A stretch of 64,000 nt of DNA from Liolophura sinensis (lineage: Eukaryota > Mollusca > Polyplacophora > Chitonida > Chitonidae). Shown here piece by piece: positions 47,936-60,119 of this stretch. The notes under the pieces were generated by a model. That model was not told the origin of the DNA. It did no database searches and saw nothing but the letters and a program-made list of their open reading frames with translations. The first letter of the stretch is position 1; each line of letters begins with the position of its first letter. Where the stretch lies: assembly GCF_032854445.1 (NCBI RefSeq), contig NC_088307.1:1-64000 (forward strand), written 5' to 3'. The translations under genes and the position numbers were made by a program.

Positions 47936-50315
47936 ATCCAGGGTTATACGCCTCTAGTCCAATGTTATATGCCCCTAGTCTAAGGTTATAAGAATCTAGT
48001 CCACGGCTATATGCCTTTAGTTCACGGATATATGTCCCAAGTCCAGGGTTATACATCCCTTTTTCAGGTTATATGCCCTGGTCCACGGCTAAATGCCCCT
48101 AGTCCAAGGTTATAAGCCCCTAGTCCACGGCTATATGCACCTAGTCCAAGGTTATAAGCCCCTAGTCCACGGCTATATGTCTCAATTCAAAGGTTATATG
48201 CCCCTAGTCCAGGGTTATATGTCTCAATTCCAAGGTTATAAGCCCCTAGTCCAGGGTTATATGCCCCTTGTCCACGAATATATGCCCCCAATCCAGGGTT
48301 ATAAGACCCTAGTCCAGGGTTATAAGCCCCTAGTCCAAAGCTATATGCCCCTAGTCATGGGTTATAATCCCCTAGTCCAAGGCTATATGTCCCTAGTCCA
48401 TGGTGATATGCGCCTAGTCCAAGGCTATATGCCACTGTACCAAGGTCATATGCCTCTAGTCCAAGGTTATAAGCCTCTAGTTCAGGGTTATATGCCCCTA
48501 ATTCAGGGTTATATGCTCCTAGCCCACGACTATATGCCCTAGTCTAGGGTTATAAGCTCTTTGTCTGAGGTCATAAGCCTTTAGCTCAGGGTTATATGAC
48601 CTTAGTCCAGGGTTATAAGCCCCTAGTCCACAGGCTATATGCCGCTAGTCCAAGGTCATATGCCTCTAGTCCATGGTGATATGCGCCTAGTCCAAGGCTA
48701 TACCAAGGTCATATGCCTCTAGTCCAAGGTTGTATGCCCGTAGTCCAATACTGTATGCCCCTACTCCAAGGTCATATGCCTCTAGTCCAATACTGTATGC
48801 CCCTACTCCAAGGTCATATGCCTCTAGTCCAAGGTTATATGCCCCTAGTTCAAGACTGCATGCCCCTATCCCAAGGCTATGTGCCCCTAGTCCAAAGCTT
48901 TATGCTCCTAGTCCAAGGTTATATGTCCCTAGTTCAGGGTTATAAGCTCCTAGTCTGGGGTTATAAGCCTTTATTTATTTATCAATTTATTTATTTAATT
49001 GGTGTTTTACGCCATGCTCAAGAATATCTCACTTATACGATGGCGGCCAGCATTATGGTGGGAGGAAACCGGACAGAGCCCGGGGGAAACTCACGACCAT
49101 CCGCAGGTTGTTGCAAGACCTTCCTACGTACGGCCGGAGAGGAAGTCAGCATGAGCTGCACTCACAGCGACCGCATTGGTGAGAGACTCCTGGGTCATTA
49201 AGGTGAGCTAGCGCGCTAACCGACAATAAGCCTTTAGCTCAGGGTTATATGACCCTAATCCAGGGTTATATGCCACCAGTCCAGGGTTATAAGCCTCTAG
49301 TTCAGGGTTATATGCCCCTATTCCAGTGTTATAAGCCCCTAGTCCAGGGTGATATGCCCCTAGTCCAAGGTTATAAGCCTCTAGTTCACGGTTATATGCC
49401 CCTAGTTCAGGGTTAAATGGCCCTAGTCCAAGGCTACATGTCCCTAGCCCAAGGTTAAATGCCCCTAGTCCAAGGCTATATGCCCCTAGCGCAAGGCTAT
49501 ATGCCCCCTAGTCAAGGGTTATAAGCCCCTAGTGCAAGACTGTATGCCCCTAGTCCAAGGCTATATATCCCTAGTCCGAGGTTATATGCCCCTAGTCCAA
49601 GCTATATGCCAGGATTCCTTAGGTCATGTGCCGCTAGTCCAAGGTTATGGCAATGACCAAGTTCAATAGTCCAATGATATAGCCTATGCCCTCACTCCAA
49701 GGTTGTATGCCCAAGTCCAAGGTTATATGCCCACATACCAGGGTAATATGCCCCTGTTCCAAGGTTATATGCCCCTAGTCGAAGGTTTTATTCTCCTAGT
49801 CCATAGCTATATGCCCTAATCCAAGGTTATATGCCCCTAGTCCAAGGTTTTATGCCCTTAGTCCAAGGTTATAAGCTCCTCGTCCAGGGTTATAACCCTA
49901 GTGGAGCGCTATAAGCTCGTAATCCTAGGTTATATGCCCCTAATCTGGCCCTAGTCCAAGGTTATAGCCTTAGCCCTTACTCCATGGTTATATGCCCCAA
50001 GTCCAACGTTATATACCCCTGTTCCAAGGACATATGCCCCAAGTCCAAGGCTATATACCCCTAGTCCAAGGCTATATGCTCCTAGTCCAGGGTTGTATGC
50101 CCCTAGTTATATACACCTAATTCAGGGTTATAAGCCCCTAGTCCAAGGCTATATGCCCCTAGTCTAGGATTATATGCACCTAATCCAGGGTTATATGCAC
50201 CTAATCCAGGGTTATATGCTCCTAGTCCAAGTTACGTGCCCCTAGTCCAGGGTTATATGCTCCCAGTCCAGTGTTATATGCCCCTAGTCCACGGACACAT
50301 GCCCCTGGTCCAGGG
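47936..50315. repeat. Minisatellite, 21-bp unit, about 100 copies
   Basis: Unit 'gcccctagtccaaggttata' plus T, with variants 'agggttat', 'aggctatat' and 'ttcaggg', repeats for about 2.4 kb apart from a SINE at 48974-49225. Seven-codon periodicity keeps frames open (LVQGYMP on the plus strand), which explains the 149- and 162-codon frames. Units are mixed rather than homogenised into blocks. The array begins just after copy D of repeat R, and an inverted copy E lies 0.55 kb beyond its end. Confidence 0.95.
48974..49225 (-). mobile_element. SINE family A inside the 21-bp array, with target duplication
   Basis: 'ataagccttta' at 48963-48973 is repeated at 49226-49236. Between them, reading tail first, are TTTA repeats, 'attggtgttttacgccatgc', 'tcaagaatatctcacttata', the body, and the head 'agctagcgcgctaaccgac', slightly truncated before the end of the tRNA-like part. 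Confidence 0.95.
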
Positions 50316-50869
50316 TAAAGTGCAATTACAATTACCGACAGCAGAGACTGTGCATGAAGGTGTTGTCCATATCTGGAAACAAAGGTGTTATTTCAGATTT
50401 TAAAAACTTTAGAGTGGAGGCGTTTGATGAAGTATCCTGGACATTTTTTTTGTGACTGAAACCTCTTTGTCATACAGACGACGAGAGAGGAGACGTTCGC
50501 CATCCTTGTAAAAGTACTAAAAATGTTCTTTTAGGTATATCTGTTATCCAGCGGATGTGGATAGATTTCTTTCGCCGAATCGGATATACGGAAATTATTT
50601 ATTATTATTTGTCATGAATATACCTCCTAATAAATTGTAATGATTGAAAGATCTAAAAGATCGAACTTAAAAAAACTTAAATATTTTTGCATACGGTGTT
50701 ACTGGTAGAAGGGCCTCTTATAGATTTTATTTTCAGAGCTCAAAAGAGTGAAATTTTCCGGTACTTTTAGAAATATCAAATATCAAAATGAACAATACCT
50801 CATAAACCACTTGACATCTAAACAACAGTCTCAGATGGAGATTTTTCAAGGCTTTGGTACGCAATTTGA
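50316..50869. other. No gene recognised
   Basis: AT-rich sequence between the 21-bp array and the inverted copy E of repeat R. It may belong to the same element. Confidence 0.4.
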
Positions 50870-51065
50870 ATACTGATTTCACTCATTCGTTTAAAACATG
50901 CGTCTTTCTAACATCACTGAAAACTGTTAACTGCTAATTCTTTTTGCGCGATTCCGTCCCAATATCGTACTTTATATACTTTCTTAGTTCTTTGGTAGTT
51001 TGTGTTAAACGTTGTTTTGGGAATTAGTCTTGCAATTACTGCCCTGGAACATGCATATGGGCTGG
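50870..51065 (-). repeat. Dispersed repeat R, copy E (inverted, diverged)
   Basis: Read on the minus strand it contains 'caaaacaacgtttaacacaa' followed by 'actaccaaag', matching copy A around 20355-20390, and then 'aacagttttcagtgatg'. It lacks the part with the minisatellite core. Confidence 0.6.
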
Positions 51066-51384
51066 TGGCTGGTGTGCGGATGTCTGTTTCGAAGCATTGA
51101 TTTGAACTATTTGGTCATTTATCTGTAGTATAATAATATAGTAAGCTGCTATTGTTCAAGCATGTAGCGTGTTCATAATGTAGCATACACTCGTTTACTA
51201 CTGAATGATTGGGAACATGTTTTTATACATACAAGTCTCAAATTTTAGCTTCTAAAACATATCAAAATAGGCCTTGAATTAAATTAATTTGGATCCCTTA
51301 CCGGTAACTCAATTTATTTACCTGTTAAGATTTTGTGCTAATGTTAAACAGAAATATTGCACTTCTGCGATTGTTTGAATGATT

Positions 51385-51600
51385 GAGTGTTTGATTGATT
51401 GTTTGAGGTTTAAAACCGAGAAGTTTTCGCTTATATACCGACGGTCAGGCTTTTGGGGAAGGAAACCAAACTGCTTCTAATAATTCCACTGACGTTTGTC
51501 AGGTACCTGAAAAAGAGTTTGCTATAAAGCAGAAACAGCGAGAGCTGGATTCGAACACGCGAGAACATTAGTCAGGAATCTATGATGCAGGGCTGTATAA
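51385..51600 (-). mobile_element. Diverged tRNA-derived SINE, related to family A
   Basis: The order 'gattgattgtttgaggttta', 'ttcgcttatataccgacggt', 'ggaaggaaaccaaac' and later 'gagctggattcgaacacgcg' parallels the minus-strand reading of family A, including the B-box region. Identity is low. Confidence 0.45.
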
Positions 51601-51689
51601 ACGTCAGCTAGCAGGCAGAGCGAACAACATATACAGAATACCCATTTATTCTGGCCATTGCTAAGAAAACTGCAAGAACACAGATGTAT

Positions 51690-52000
51690 AAATATCAACT
51701 AAAAGGCCATATAAACAACAGTTAACAGGTTATGTAACCATGAGGTAAAAATTCGTATGAACATCAGGTAAACAGCCGTAAAGGCATCAGGGAAACGACC
51801 GTATAAATATCGAGGAAAAGGCCAAGGTAAACGGCCTAATATCGAGGAAACACCAGGTAAATAGCCATATAAATATCGGGGATTCGGCCGTATAAATACC
51901 TGGTATATTGTAAATGGCCTTTGAAACGCCAGGTAAATAGTCGTATAAAATAATGTAAATGGGTGTCTAAACATCAGTGAAACGGCGAAATATTTAATGA
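51690..52000. repeat. Degenerate repeat, about 24-bp unit
   Basis: Loose repeats of 'ggccgtataaatatc' and 'aggtaaac' phrases. Similar phrases continue past the SINE tail to about 52200. Not coding. Confidence 0.55.
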
Positions 52001-52090
52001 TTTACCTGATCGCTGTTTTTCGCCATACTCAAGAATATTTCACTTTTATGACATTATTATTTATGGCCAGCCTTATTGTGGGAAGAGCCA
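52000..52090 (-). mobile_element. SINE family A tail fragment
   Basis: 'cgctgtttttcgccatactc', 'aagaatatttcacttttatg' and 'ggccagccttattgtgggaa' are the minus-strand tail blocks of family A. The head is missing. Confidence 0.75.
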
Positions 52091-52819
52091 GGAAATGGCT
52101 TAATTAACACGGGATAATTGACAGGCGTATAAGCGTCATATAAATAGACGTATAAACATGTGTTAATTGGTTACATAAATATAAGGTGAATGGCTTTGGA
52201 AACATTAGTTGAATGACAGTATATGTGTCCAAGGTACCAGATATTAAAAAAATTCTGAAATAATATTAATGTTTCTTGTTTTACATTTGCTTAATGTAGA
52301 TCACAAATAAGAACCAACACAGTAAATCGTGAAATGAGAAGCAATATCATTCTGAGGATTGTTGTTACAGCTGCGTATTGTGATCGTTATAAGATTGGTG
52401 ATCGTGAGGATATATACCTCAAAACAAGCATTCGTACAACAGTCGTAAACCCAAATGAACGTTCCGGGTGAACAATCACAAGCTACATGCAATTCACGAC
52501 ACTACGTTTAATATAATAAACTACAGTTTTAATATTTTAAGTGTGATATTTGCCAAATGGACACACGTAACTGGTGAAATCGGTTATCAGTTAACCTCAG
52601 TCAAACCACCAACTAAGACCGTATAAGAAATTAGGACGAACCTATGCAAAGGGAAGCAATCAACAGTTTTTAGTACATAATGGAAAGAAAGTAATGTTTC
52701 GAATGAAATACATCAGTTTCCAAATTGGGTAGTGCAAATGCTATCTGTTATCAAAACATGCCTTTCACTTTCGTTTTGATCGCGTCTGTTCATGTGTCCA
52801 CCATGGCAATTTATTTCAA
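52091..52819. other. No gene; possible weak copy of repeat R
   Basis: The last 50 bases ('ttttgatcgcgtctgttcat') weakly match the end of repeat R copies A and D, directly before the next minisatellite. Confidence 0.35.
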
Positions 52820-52822
52820 AAC

Positions 52823-52966
52823 GATGAACATATGACCCCTAGATCCGGGTTAGACAGATGAACATATGGCCCCTAGATCCGGGTTAGACAGATGAACATA
52901 TGGCCCCTAGATCCGGGTTAGACAGATGAACATATGGCCCCTAGATCCGTGTTAGACAGAATTAGA
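52823..52966. repeat. 34-bp tandem repeat, 4 copies
   Basis: Unit 'gatgaacatatggcccctag' plus 'atccgggttagaca' occurs four times from 52823, nearly identical. It contains the same 'gcccctag..c..ggtta' core as the 21-bp array. Confidence 0.95.
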
Positions 52967-52969
52967 CAA

Positions 52970-53864
52970 TTATGAAGCAGACTACCAGGTCTGTTCATAT
53001 TTACTTATTTTGCTATATTGTTGACGGATAATGTTGGTTATGTGCACTGTTGGAAGACCACTACTAATCTAGTCAAATCTATACAAATGTACCGCAATGT
53101 GTTCCCCCAAGTGGATTTACAAGATAATTTGCATCCAAACAATAAAATCCACAGTGAACTGTGGTAGGACCTGCTCCGGGAAGACAGTAATGCTGAGAGC
53201 ATTAGCAGGTCATTCATGTGGCTGTACAAACCCATGCTGGCCGAGTGAACTTCTCAGTTTGACTCGGAAGAAGCTGATTTCCCAGAGGAAGAATTACTGG
53301 CAATAAAACACCTTCTTGTTAGAAACTTTCTCAGTCTGCGAAAGTCTCCGCTAATTTACACGCTATTTGGCAGCTTTTGTGTGGGAGGCTGTGGATCACT
53401 GGGAAGGACTTCAACGCTAGTTATACGTCTTCAACATCCCAATTGCTGTTTATTATTAATAGTCCCTACGAGTAAAAGAAAAACAGTGATACTTTCTGGT
53501 CAGAGCAGAAATTAGGAGAGAGCACGACTAGATTTATTGATCCTGTGTGAGGACTGGAGGGCTGCGGCATGTAATCTACAGCCTTCTTCATCTCTGATTT
53601 CCTCCTTACTTCTCAAACTTTCTCCGAGCAAGCAGAATTAGAGGGCCACTTTGGGCCAGAATCCTGCTAGCTATAGTGTGACCGAGTTGTTGAAACAGCT
53701 GTGACTCATCCCACGATAATCACGAGATTATCAATAGCAATCAGTGAGATGGTGGCGATGATCTACAGCCCTGTTGACTGTTTTCATAGGAGTACAGTGA
53801 CACCAGACTATATGCACTCTTTGGAATGACACTGCGCCAGTAGCACAATATGACAGCAAGGCTC
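52970..53864. other. No gene recognised
   Basis: A 69-codon plus frame at 53097-53306 is unrecognised. No repeats. Confidence 0.4.
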
Positions 53865-55345
53865 TGTAGCGGTATGGCAGTATGGTAGTATAGCGGCATG
53901 GCAGTACGACGGTATTACGGTATAGCGGTATGACAGCATATCGGTGTAGCAGTAAGGCAGTATCACAATATAAGAGCAAGGCTACGTAGCGGTATGACAA
54001 TATGGCAGTATGACGGTATAGCGGTATGATAGCATAGCAGTAAGGCAGTATCACAATATTGCAGCGGTATGGCAGTATGACAGTATGGCGGTATGGTCGT
54101 ATGGCAGTATGGCAGTATAGCGGTATGACAGCATATCGGTGTAGCATTAAGGCAGTATTATGCTATCGTCGTATGGGAGTATAGAGATATGTCAGCACGG
54201 TGGTATAGCGGTATGACAGTTTGGTAGTATGGCAGTATAGGAGTATGGCAGAATAGCTGTATGGGAGTATAGCGGTATAGCAGTTTGGTAGTGTAGCAGT
54301 TTGGTAGCATAGCAGTATAGCGGTATGGCAGTATGGCAGCAAAGCAGTATAGCGGTGTAGCAGTTTAGTAGTATGGCAGTATAGCGGTATGGCAGTATAG
54401 CGGTATGGCAGTATGGTAGTATGGCAGTATAACGGTATGGCCGTATGGCAGTATAGTGGTATGGCAGTATAGCGGTATGTCAGTATAGCAGCATGGCAGT
54501 ATAGCGGTATGGCAGTTTGGTAGAATGGCAATATAGCGGTATGGCAGTATGGCAGTATAGGAGCATGGCAGAATAGCTGTATGGCAGTATGGCCGTATGG
54601 CAGTATAGTGGTATGGCAGTATAGCGGTATGGCAGTATAGCAGCATGGTAGTATAGCGGTATGGCAGTATGGTAGTATAGGAGCATAGCAGTATAGCGGT
54701 GTGGCAGTGTAGCGGTATGACAGTTTAGTAATATGAAGTATAGCGGTATAGCAGTATAGTAGTGTGGCAGTATAGCAGTATGACCAAATTTCAGTGCAGC
54801 GGCATGACAGTAATTTCATTATGGTAATTTGACAGTATGGCAGTAGAATAGCATGGCAGTATAGCCGTATAGCAGTTTGGTAGTACAGCAGAATAGGAGT
54901 ATAGCGGTATGGCAGTATAGCGGTAGGGCAATATGTCAGCATGACAGTATGGCAGTATTACAGTAAGTCAGTGAGGCGATACAGCAGAACGTCAGAAAGG
55001 CAGTTTAGCCTGTATGAATGTACAGCAGTAAGGCAGTAAGGCAGTACTGGAGCAGGGTAGTAAGGTGGTAGGGCAGTATGGCAATATGAAAGTACATCAG
55101 ACAGGCAGAATGGTGATAATGCAATTTTGTAGTGCGGCAGTATGGTGGTAGGACAGTATGATAGTATGACAGCACGTCAATTACTTAGTACACCGTAATA
55201 CCACAGCGTGGCAATATGGCAGTACCGTAAAATGGCGGCGCGGCAGTAAGTCAGTACGCCAATATGAGAGTAAGTTTGGCGTCAAGGCAGTATGGCAGTG
55301 CAGCAGTGTGAGAGTACGGTGGAATAGTAGTAAGGCAGTATTACA
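53865..55345. repeat. 8-bp-based array, (GTATGGCA/GTATAGCG)n
   Basis: Octamers 'gtatggca', 'gtatagcg', 'gtatgaca' and relatives follow each other for about 1.1 kb and then decay to about 55345. Three octamers make eight codons, so minus-strand frames of 259 and 138 codons (YCHTAILPYRYTA) are artefacts. Confidence 0.95.
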
Positions 55346-56125
55346 GTCTTCAGACCTTTTATTAAAAAATGCAGTTTGTCGAATAATGCAATGCTGCCAT
55401 TTTTAGAATGGCTACCAGCAAATAGTGGGCATGCTTGCAATAACAGAAGCTAATCTAAGAGTATTACAAAGAGAGTCAGAATACACGTGAAATCTCAAAT
55501 GGGAACAACTGACAGCAGTTCCAGTTATTGAAGTCACTGAAATTCTCATCACCGTCACGTATTGGGGAGGCCCGACATGGGAATAATAAGCTGAAGTCAC
55601 TGTGTATTACACAAGGTCATGGTTATGTGTCACGCTGTCTGTTGTGGTTGATATTGTTTTAATTTGTGGCATGCCGGATAGACTTCGCCCTGGGAATTGC
55701 TGGTTTACGCATACCGTCTCGTCGGTACCTGGAATTTATGACTCAGCGCCAGTCAGCGTTAGCTACATTACGTAACCGCTATTTACCATCATTCTCATCT
55801 GTCTGACCGACTGATAACAGTGAATTCACGTAAGCGAACAGAACAGGCGTTCAGGAAGCGAGAGCGATGTGCACGACTGATGATTGTGGAATTCAGATAT
55901 GGCTTCTGTCAGACAAACATTGATACGTACATGTATCTCTGCATTTTTAATCAATATACTCCCTTACACAGCATCAACCGAATACATGAGATGCTAAGAA
56001 ATTCCTATGCATTACAGCCTGATTATAAAATATTTACTGATGTAATTTTTTGATGTCAAATTATTTTTCCCGAGAGAGAAGGGGTAGGTACCGTACAATT
56101 CCAAATGAAAGAAATTCTTCACATG
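55346..56125. other. No gene recognised
   Basis: Short frames on both strands with no motif. Confidence 0.4.
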
Positions 56126-56400
56126 CTTTTTGGTACAAAAGGTTCACACTGACCAGGCATTCTTGACACAAAGCTTTCAAATTTCCCAAGTAGTTTTCAT
56201 ACAAAACTTTCATACTACCAAGGTATCCTTCATAGAGAACTTTCATATTTTCCAGACATGCTTAATGCAACAGTTTCATATTTCTCAGGTTTTTTTTTTT
56301 GATACAGGAATCTCATTCTTGATGCAATAATCTCATATTATTTCTTTTTTTATTCCAAACTTTTATACTTTACAGATATGCTTGGCACAGAAGTACGGGT
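56126..56400. repeat. Degenerate repeat, about 36-bp unit
   Basis: Around seven loose copies of 'actttcatatttcccaggta' plus 'tgcttcatacaa'. Indels are frequent. Confidence 0.65.
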
Positions 56401-58255
56401 TAGTAAAGAAACAAATAAACAGCAAGACCACACGTCTGAACTGCCAAAGACTACAAAGATATCTTGCTTCTACCTGCTTCTCGATATGGGAAGTAATGGT
56501 ATGTGACGTTTGCGGCTACACATGCATCCACTTAAACAAGGCATGAGTATCCAGACTTCGTGATTGACGACCTGGATATCCCCCATAGACTGGATCTCCG
56601 CAAGGCCAGGGCCAAAGAACTGACTTGTTCAGTCTTATTCTACCCTCTTAGTCTGCTAAAGGTAACTGTAGATTTGCGAGAAATGTTGTTTCTATCAAGG
56701 AAATTCTAATTAGCCAGTGTATGTGCTAGAATAGTTTACAAAGCATATCAGATAGTAGAGAAATGATAAGAAACGGTTTAGTCCGCCCAAACATTGTTTT
56801 AGACAAGTGATCGCTGATGGCTTGTTAAAGGCGATATTAAATGGTACAGTACTTGAACCCTTCATCAGATTAATGTCACAGCCGCTCTTTACGATCAAAA
56901 ATGCTACCATTTCGATAGCATTCGACAGAAATAAGTAGCAGGAGTTAAGGGGAGTTATCGGGTACATTATGTGTGCGTTGACGTGTAGCTGTTCTGAATG
57001 GACTGAGACTGCAGCCTAGAATTTTGTTGACTGAAGTGCACTAAATTGCCCCGGAACACAGTGTTGTAGGAACTGTGGAACAGGACTCGATAATGCTGGA
57101 AGCTCTGTGCGTTCCTGTGATGTGGAAGGAAGTAGTAGAGGAAATGATAGTCATGAACTCCACAAATATATCCCCTGTCAGTCCTGGTGAGGACGAAAGT
57201 TCCGGCATTGGATGGCACCACCGTCACAAATATAGCGACAATGAGGCTCATTTAGTCATTGTTGCCAAGGGTCACGTTTAATCTGTTACTTGTTTCGCAG
57301 TTCAGTTCTCCACGAAGCAAAATTATAACCACCACTGACTGACGAATCAGATTCGAGGTTTTCGGATGACGCCCCATTCTTGCCTTAAGCACACTTCTTA
57401 GAACAAACCCAGGTAACGTTAACATGCGAGTTGAGAAAGTTTTAATGGCCATGGAAAGCGTGGGTGTTAATAATGCTCCTTGCATATAACTCTGGGTAGG
57501 CCTGTTCGATTTCCGTCAATTCTGATGATGGATAAAACATCAGCGAGGCCTGTTCATTATTGTTTTCATGTTATTGTTCCTTAATATGACTACAAAACAG
57601 CATTCTCAGTTATTCTAGATCACTAACGTCTAATAAATTGTTGTGAACATCAGTGCATTGTCTTTTACTAAGGCCATCGGCCGTAATCAGTGGCTAATGT
57701 GGATATATAATGTAAACGTTTATGACTACAGTATGACTGATGGTTGATGTTAAAAGAATAAGGAAAGTTTCTGCATTTGTTTCGAAAGACACCGACCTGA
57801 ATAACATGTTCGCTCAACAGATTCTTAGTTTAGTTATTATTTATGGATATTGAAAATTAACTAACGACCAAAAACAAAGACACATTAAATATTACTTAAA
57901 TGTAAAGCATTAGACATAACTCTACAAGTTAGTCATACCGTTAATACATGTGAAAGCTAATACGATTAGAAGCAACGTTTGACAAGGGCCAATACTGCAG
58001 AAATATTATTTCTGAACGGACCACAGAATAGAATTGCGCTTGAATTCAGAAAAAATTGTGTTAGAGACACATTAGAGTTTCCTTAGAAGATACTTGTTGA
58101 GGGGCAATGTTCAACAATTCAATTTTCCTGTAGTATTCAGAGAGAAAATAACACGTCGATGAAATATGCAACCATTCTGTATGCTGCATTTTGAGTGATG
58201 GTTTATTGTGTTAATTTCTTTGTCATTTACATTTTAAATATGAAGCGGTCAGTCG
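56401..58255. other. No confident gene
   Basis: Overlapping frames at 56967-57251 (minus) and 57075-57281 (plus) are free of repeats, but I recognise neither. One of them could be an exon. The rest is AT-rich. Confidence 0.35.
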
Positions 58256-58257
58256 AC

Positions 58258-58520
58258 TTGCGGTGTGCCCAATGACGGTGTGCCTAGTGACGGAGTGCCT
58301 AATGACGGTGTGCCTAATGACGGTGTGCCCAATGACAGTGTGCCCAATGACGGTGTGCCTAATGACGGTGTGCCTAATGACGGTGTGCCCAATGACGGTG
58401 TGCCCAATGACGGTGTGCCTAATGACGGTGTGCCTAATGACGGTGTGCCCAATGACAGTGTGCCCAATGACGGTGTGCCCAATGACGGTGTGCCCAGTGA
58501 CGGTGTGCCTAATCCTGGTG
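58258..58520. repeat. Minisatellite, 15-bp unit, about 17 copies
   Basis: Unit 'gtgcccaatgacggt' is repeated with C/T and A/G variants. Frames are open on three readings (VPNDG and MTVCL on plus, LGTPS on minus) because of the 15-base period. Confidence 0.97.
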
Positions 58521-58544
58521 TCGCCAATTTTAATTACTATATAA

Positions 58545-58640
58545 TTTGATTGTTGCTTAACGGTATACCCACGAATATTTCACTTATACGATGGCGTTCA
58601 GCTTTACGAGTGGCGGAAATAGGAGTGACCGGCGTATACC
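58545..58640 (-). mobile_element. SINE family A tail fragment
   Basis: 'gaatatttcacttatacgat' and 'ggcgttcagctttacgagtg' match the minus-strand tail of family A. It lies between the 15-bp and 60-bp arrays. Confidence 0.65.
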
Positions 58641-58774
58641 ACAGGCTTTTGACAAGCTACTGTCGTTACTTTCTTCGTATGTGGAATGCAGCTATGCACG
58701 TGGAGGGGTGGTCTTCCAAAAATGTTGTAATGCTTAACCGGCCACACAAGCATCGTCGACCGCTTATTTTCACC

Positions 58775-59400
58775 ATGGAGCTACAAGCAGTGAGAACGGG
58801 AAGATCTACTTATTTTACTCTACTTATTTTCACGAGAGCCAGAAGCAGTGAGAACGGGCAAATCTACTTATTTTACTCTACTTACTTTCACCATAGAGCC
58901 ACAAGCAGTGAGAACGGGCAAATCTACTTATTTTACTCTACTTATTTTCACGAGAGCCAGAAGCAGTGAGAACGGGCAAATCTACTTATTTTACTCTACT
59001 TGCTTTCACCATAGAGCCACAAGCAGTGAGAACGGGCAAATCTACTTATTTTACTCTACTTATTTTCACCATGGGGCCACAAGCAGTGGGAACGGGCAAA
59101 TCTACTTATTTTACTCTACTTACTTTCACCATAGAGCCACAAGCAGTGAGAACGGGCAAATCTACTTATTTTACTCTACTTACTTTCACCACAGAGCCAC
59201 AAGCAGTGAGAACGGGCAAATCTACTTATTTTACTCTACTTATTTTCACCACAGAGCCACAAGCAGTGAGAACGGGCAAATCTACTTGTTTTACTCTACT
59301 TACTTTCACCATAGAGCCACAAGCAGTGAGAACGGACAAATCTACTTATTTTACTCTACTTATATCACCACAGAGCCACAAGCAGTGAGAACGGGTAAAT
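58775..59400. repeat. Minisatellite, 60-bp unit, about 10 copies
   Basis: Unit 'ccacaagcagtgagaacggg', then 'caaatctacttattttactc', then 'tacttattttcaccatagag' repeats with few differences. The 20-codon period keeps plus frames of 139, 190 and 140 codons open. These share no non-repeat domain and are artefacts. Confidence 0.97.
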
Positions 59401-59584
59401 CAACTAATTCCCTGTTCTAGTTCGGGTTTTAACCCACACGTAGTATGTCCTAGATAGCGATAGGAAGATAAGAGGCTGTAACCGTTAGACGAATCCCCAT
59501 AGAGTGTCCAATGATGATACCAGGCGTTATTCTAAAGGAACATAACAGCTGATCAATGTAAGCTGCAGTAGCTCATAATTACGC

Positions 59585-59660
59585 CCTACAATGTAACTTC
59601 ACTACGTCCGACAACGTAACTTTCCTACATCCTACAACGTAACTTCCCTACGTCGATTTT
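59585..59660. repeat. Short 23-24 bp repeat, 3 copies
   Basis: Three copies of 'ctacaacgtaacttccctac' plus 'gtc' in a row. Confidence 0.75.
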
Positions 59661-59719
59661 GTGCCTGTGAAAATCAACATGTTTTTAATAACATTTCAGG
59701 CAACATCTGACTAAAGTTT

Positions 59720-59860
59720 TGAGCTCAGTTTTGGGTGCACACTTTCGTGTTTCTGTAGTTGTGAGCTCAGTTTTGGGTGGACTATTTCGTGTTTCTGTAG
59801 TTGTGAGCTCAGTTTTGGGTGGACACTTTCGTGCTTCTGTAGTTGTGAGCTCAGTTTGCA
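59720..59860. repeat. 42-bp tandem repeat, 3.4 copies
   Basis: Unit 'gagctcagttttgggtggac' followed by 'actttcgtgtttctgtagtt' and 'gt'. Nearly identical copies. Confidence 0.95.
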
Positions 59861-60119
59861 ACAGTAATGGTACTCTCCGTGTTCTGGGAACGTAGTTTGG
59901 TATGTGCCCACCGTGAAGCGTAGTTAACTTTTGCTGAGTTAGCATTAGTAGGCACCAGGTGCTGTCACCGGTAGCTCCATGGCAGTGTCAGACCATTAAT
60001 AAACAAAGTTGCTTTCTGAATGCCAGCCACAGCAACGTAGACGATATTTGTAGCCTTTACAATCAATGATATATCGGTATCTTAAACCAATTGCTACTAT
60101 CATTAACTAACCATCGATC

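Noticed and set aside
54163-54942. 259-codon minus-strand frame rich in Tyr, Leu, Pro and His
   Set aside because: Generated by the 8-bp array; three octamers give an eight-codon period.
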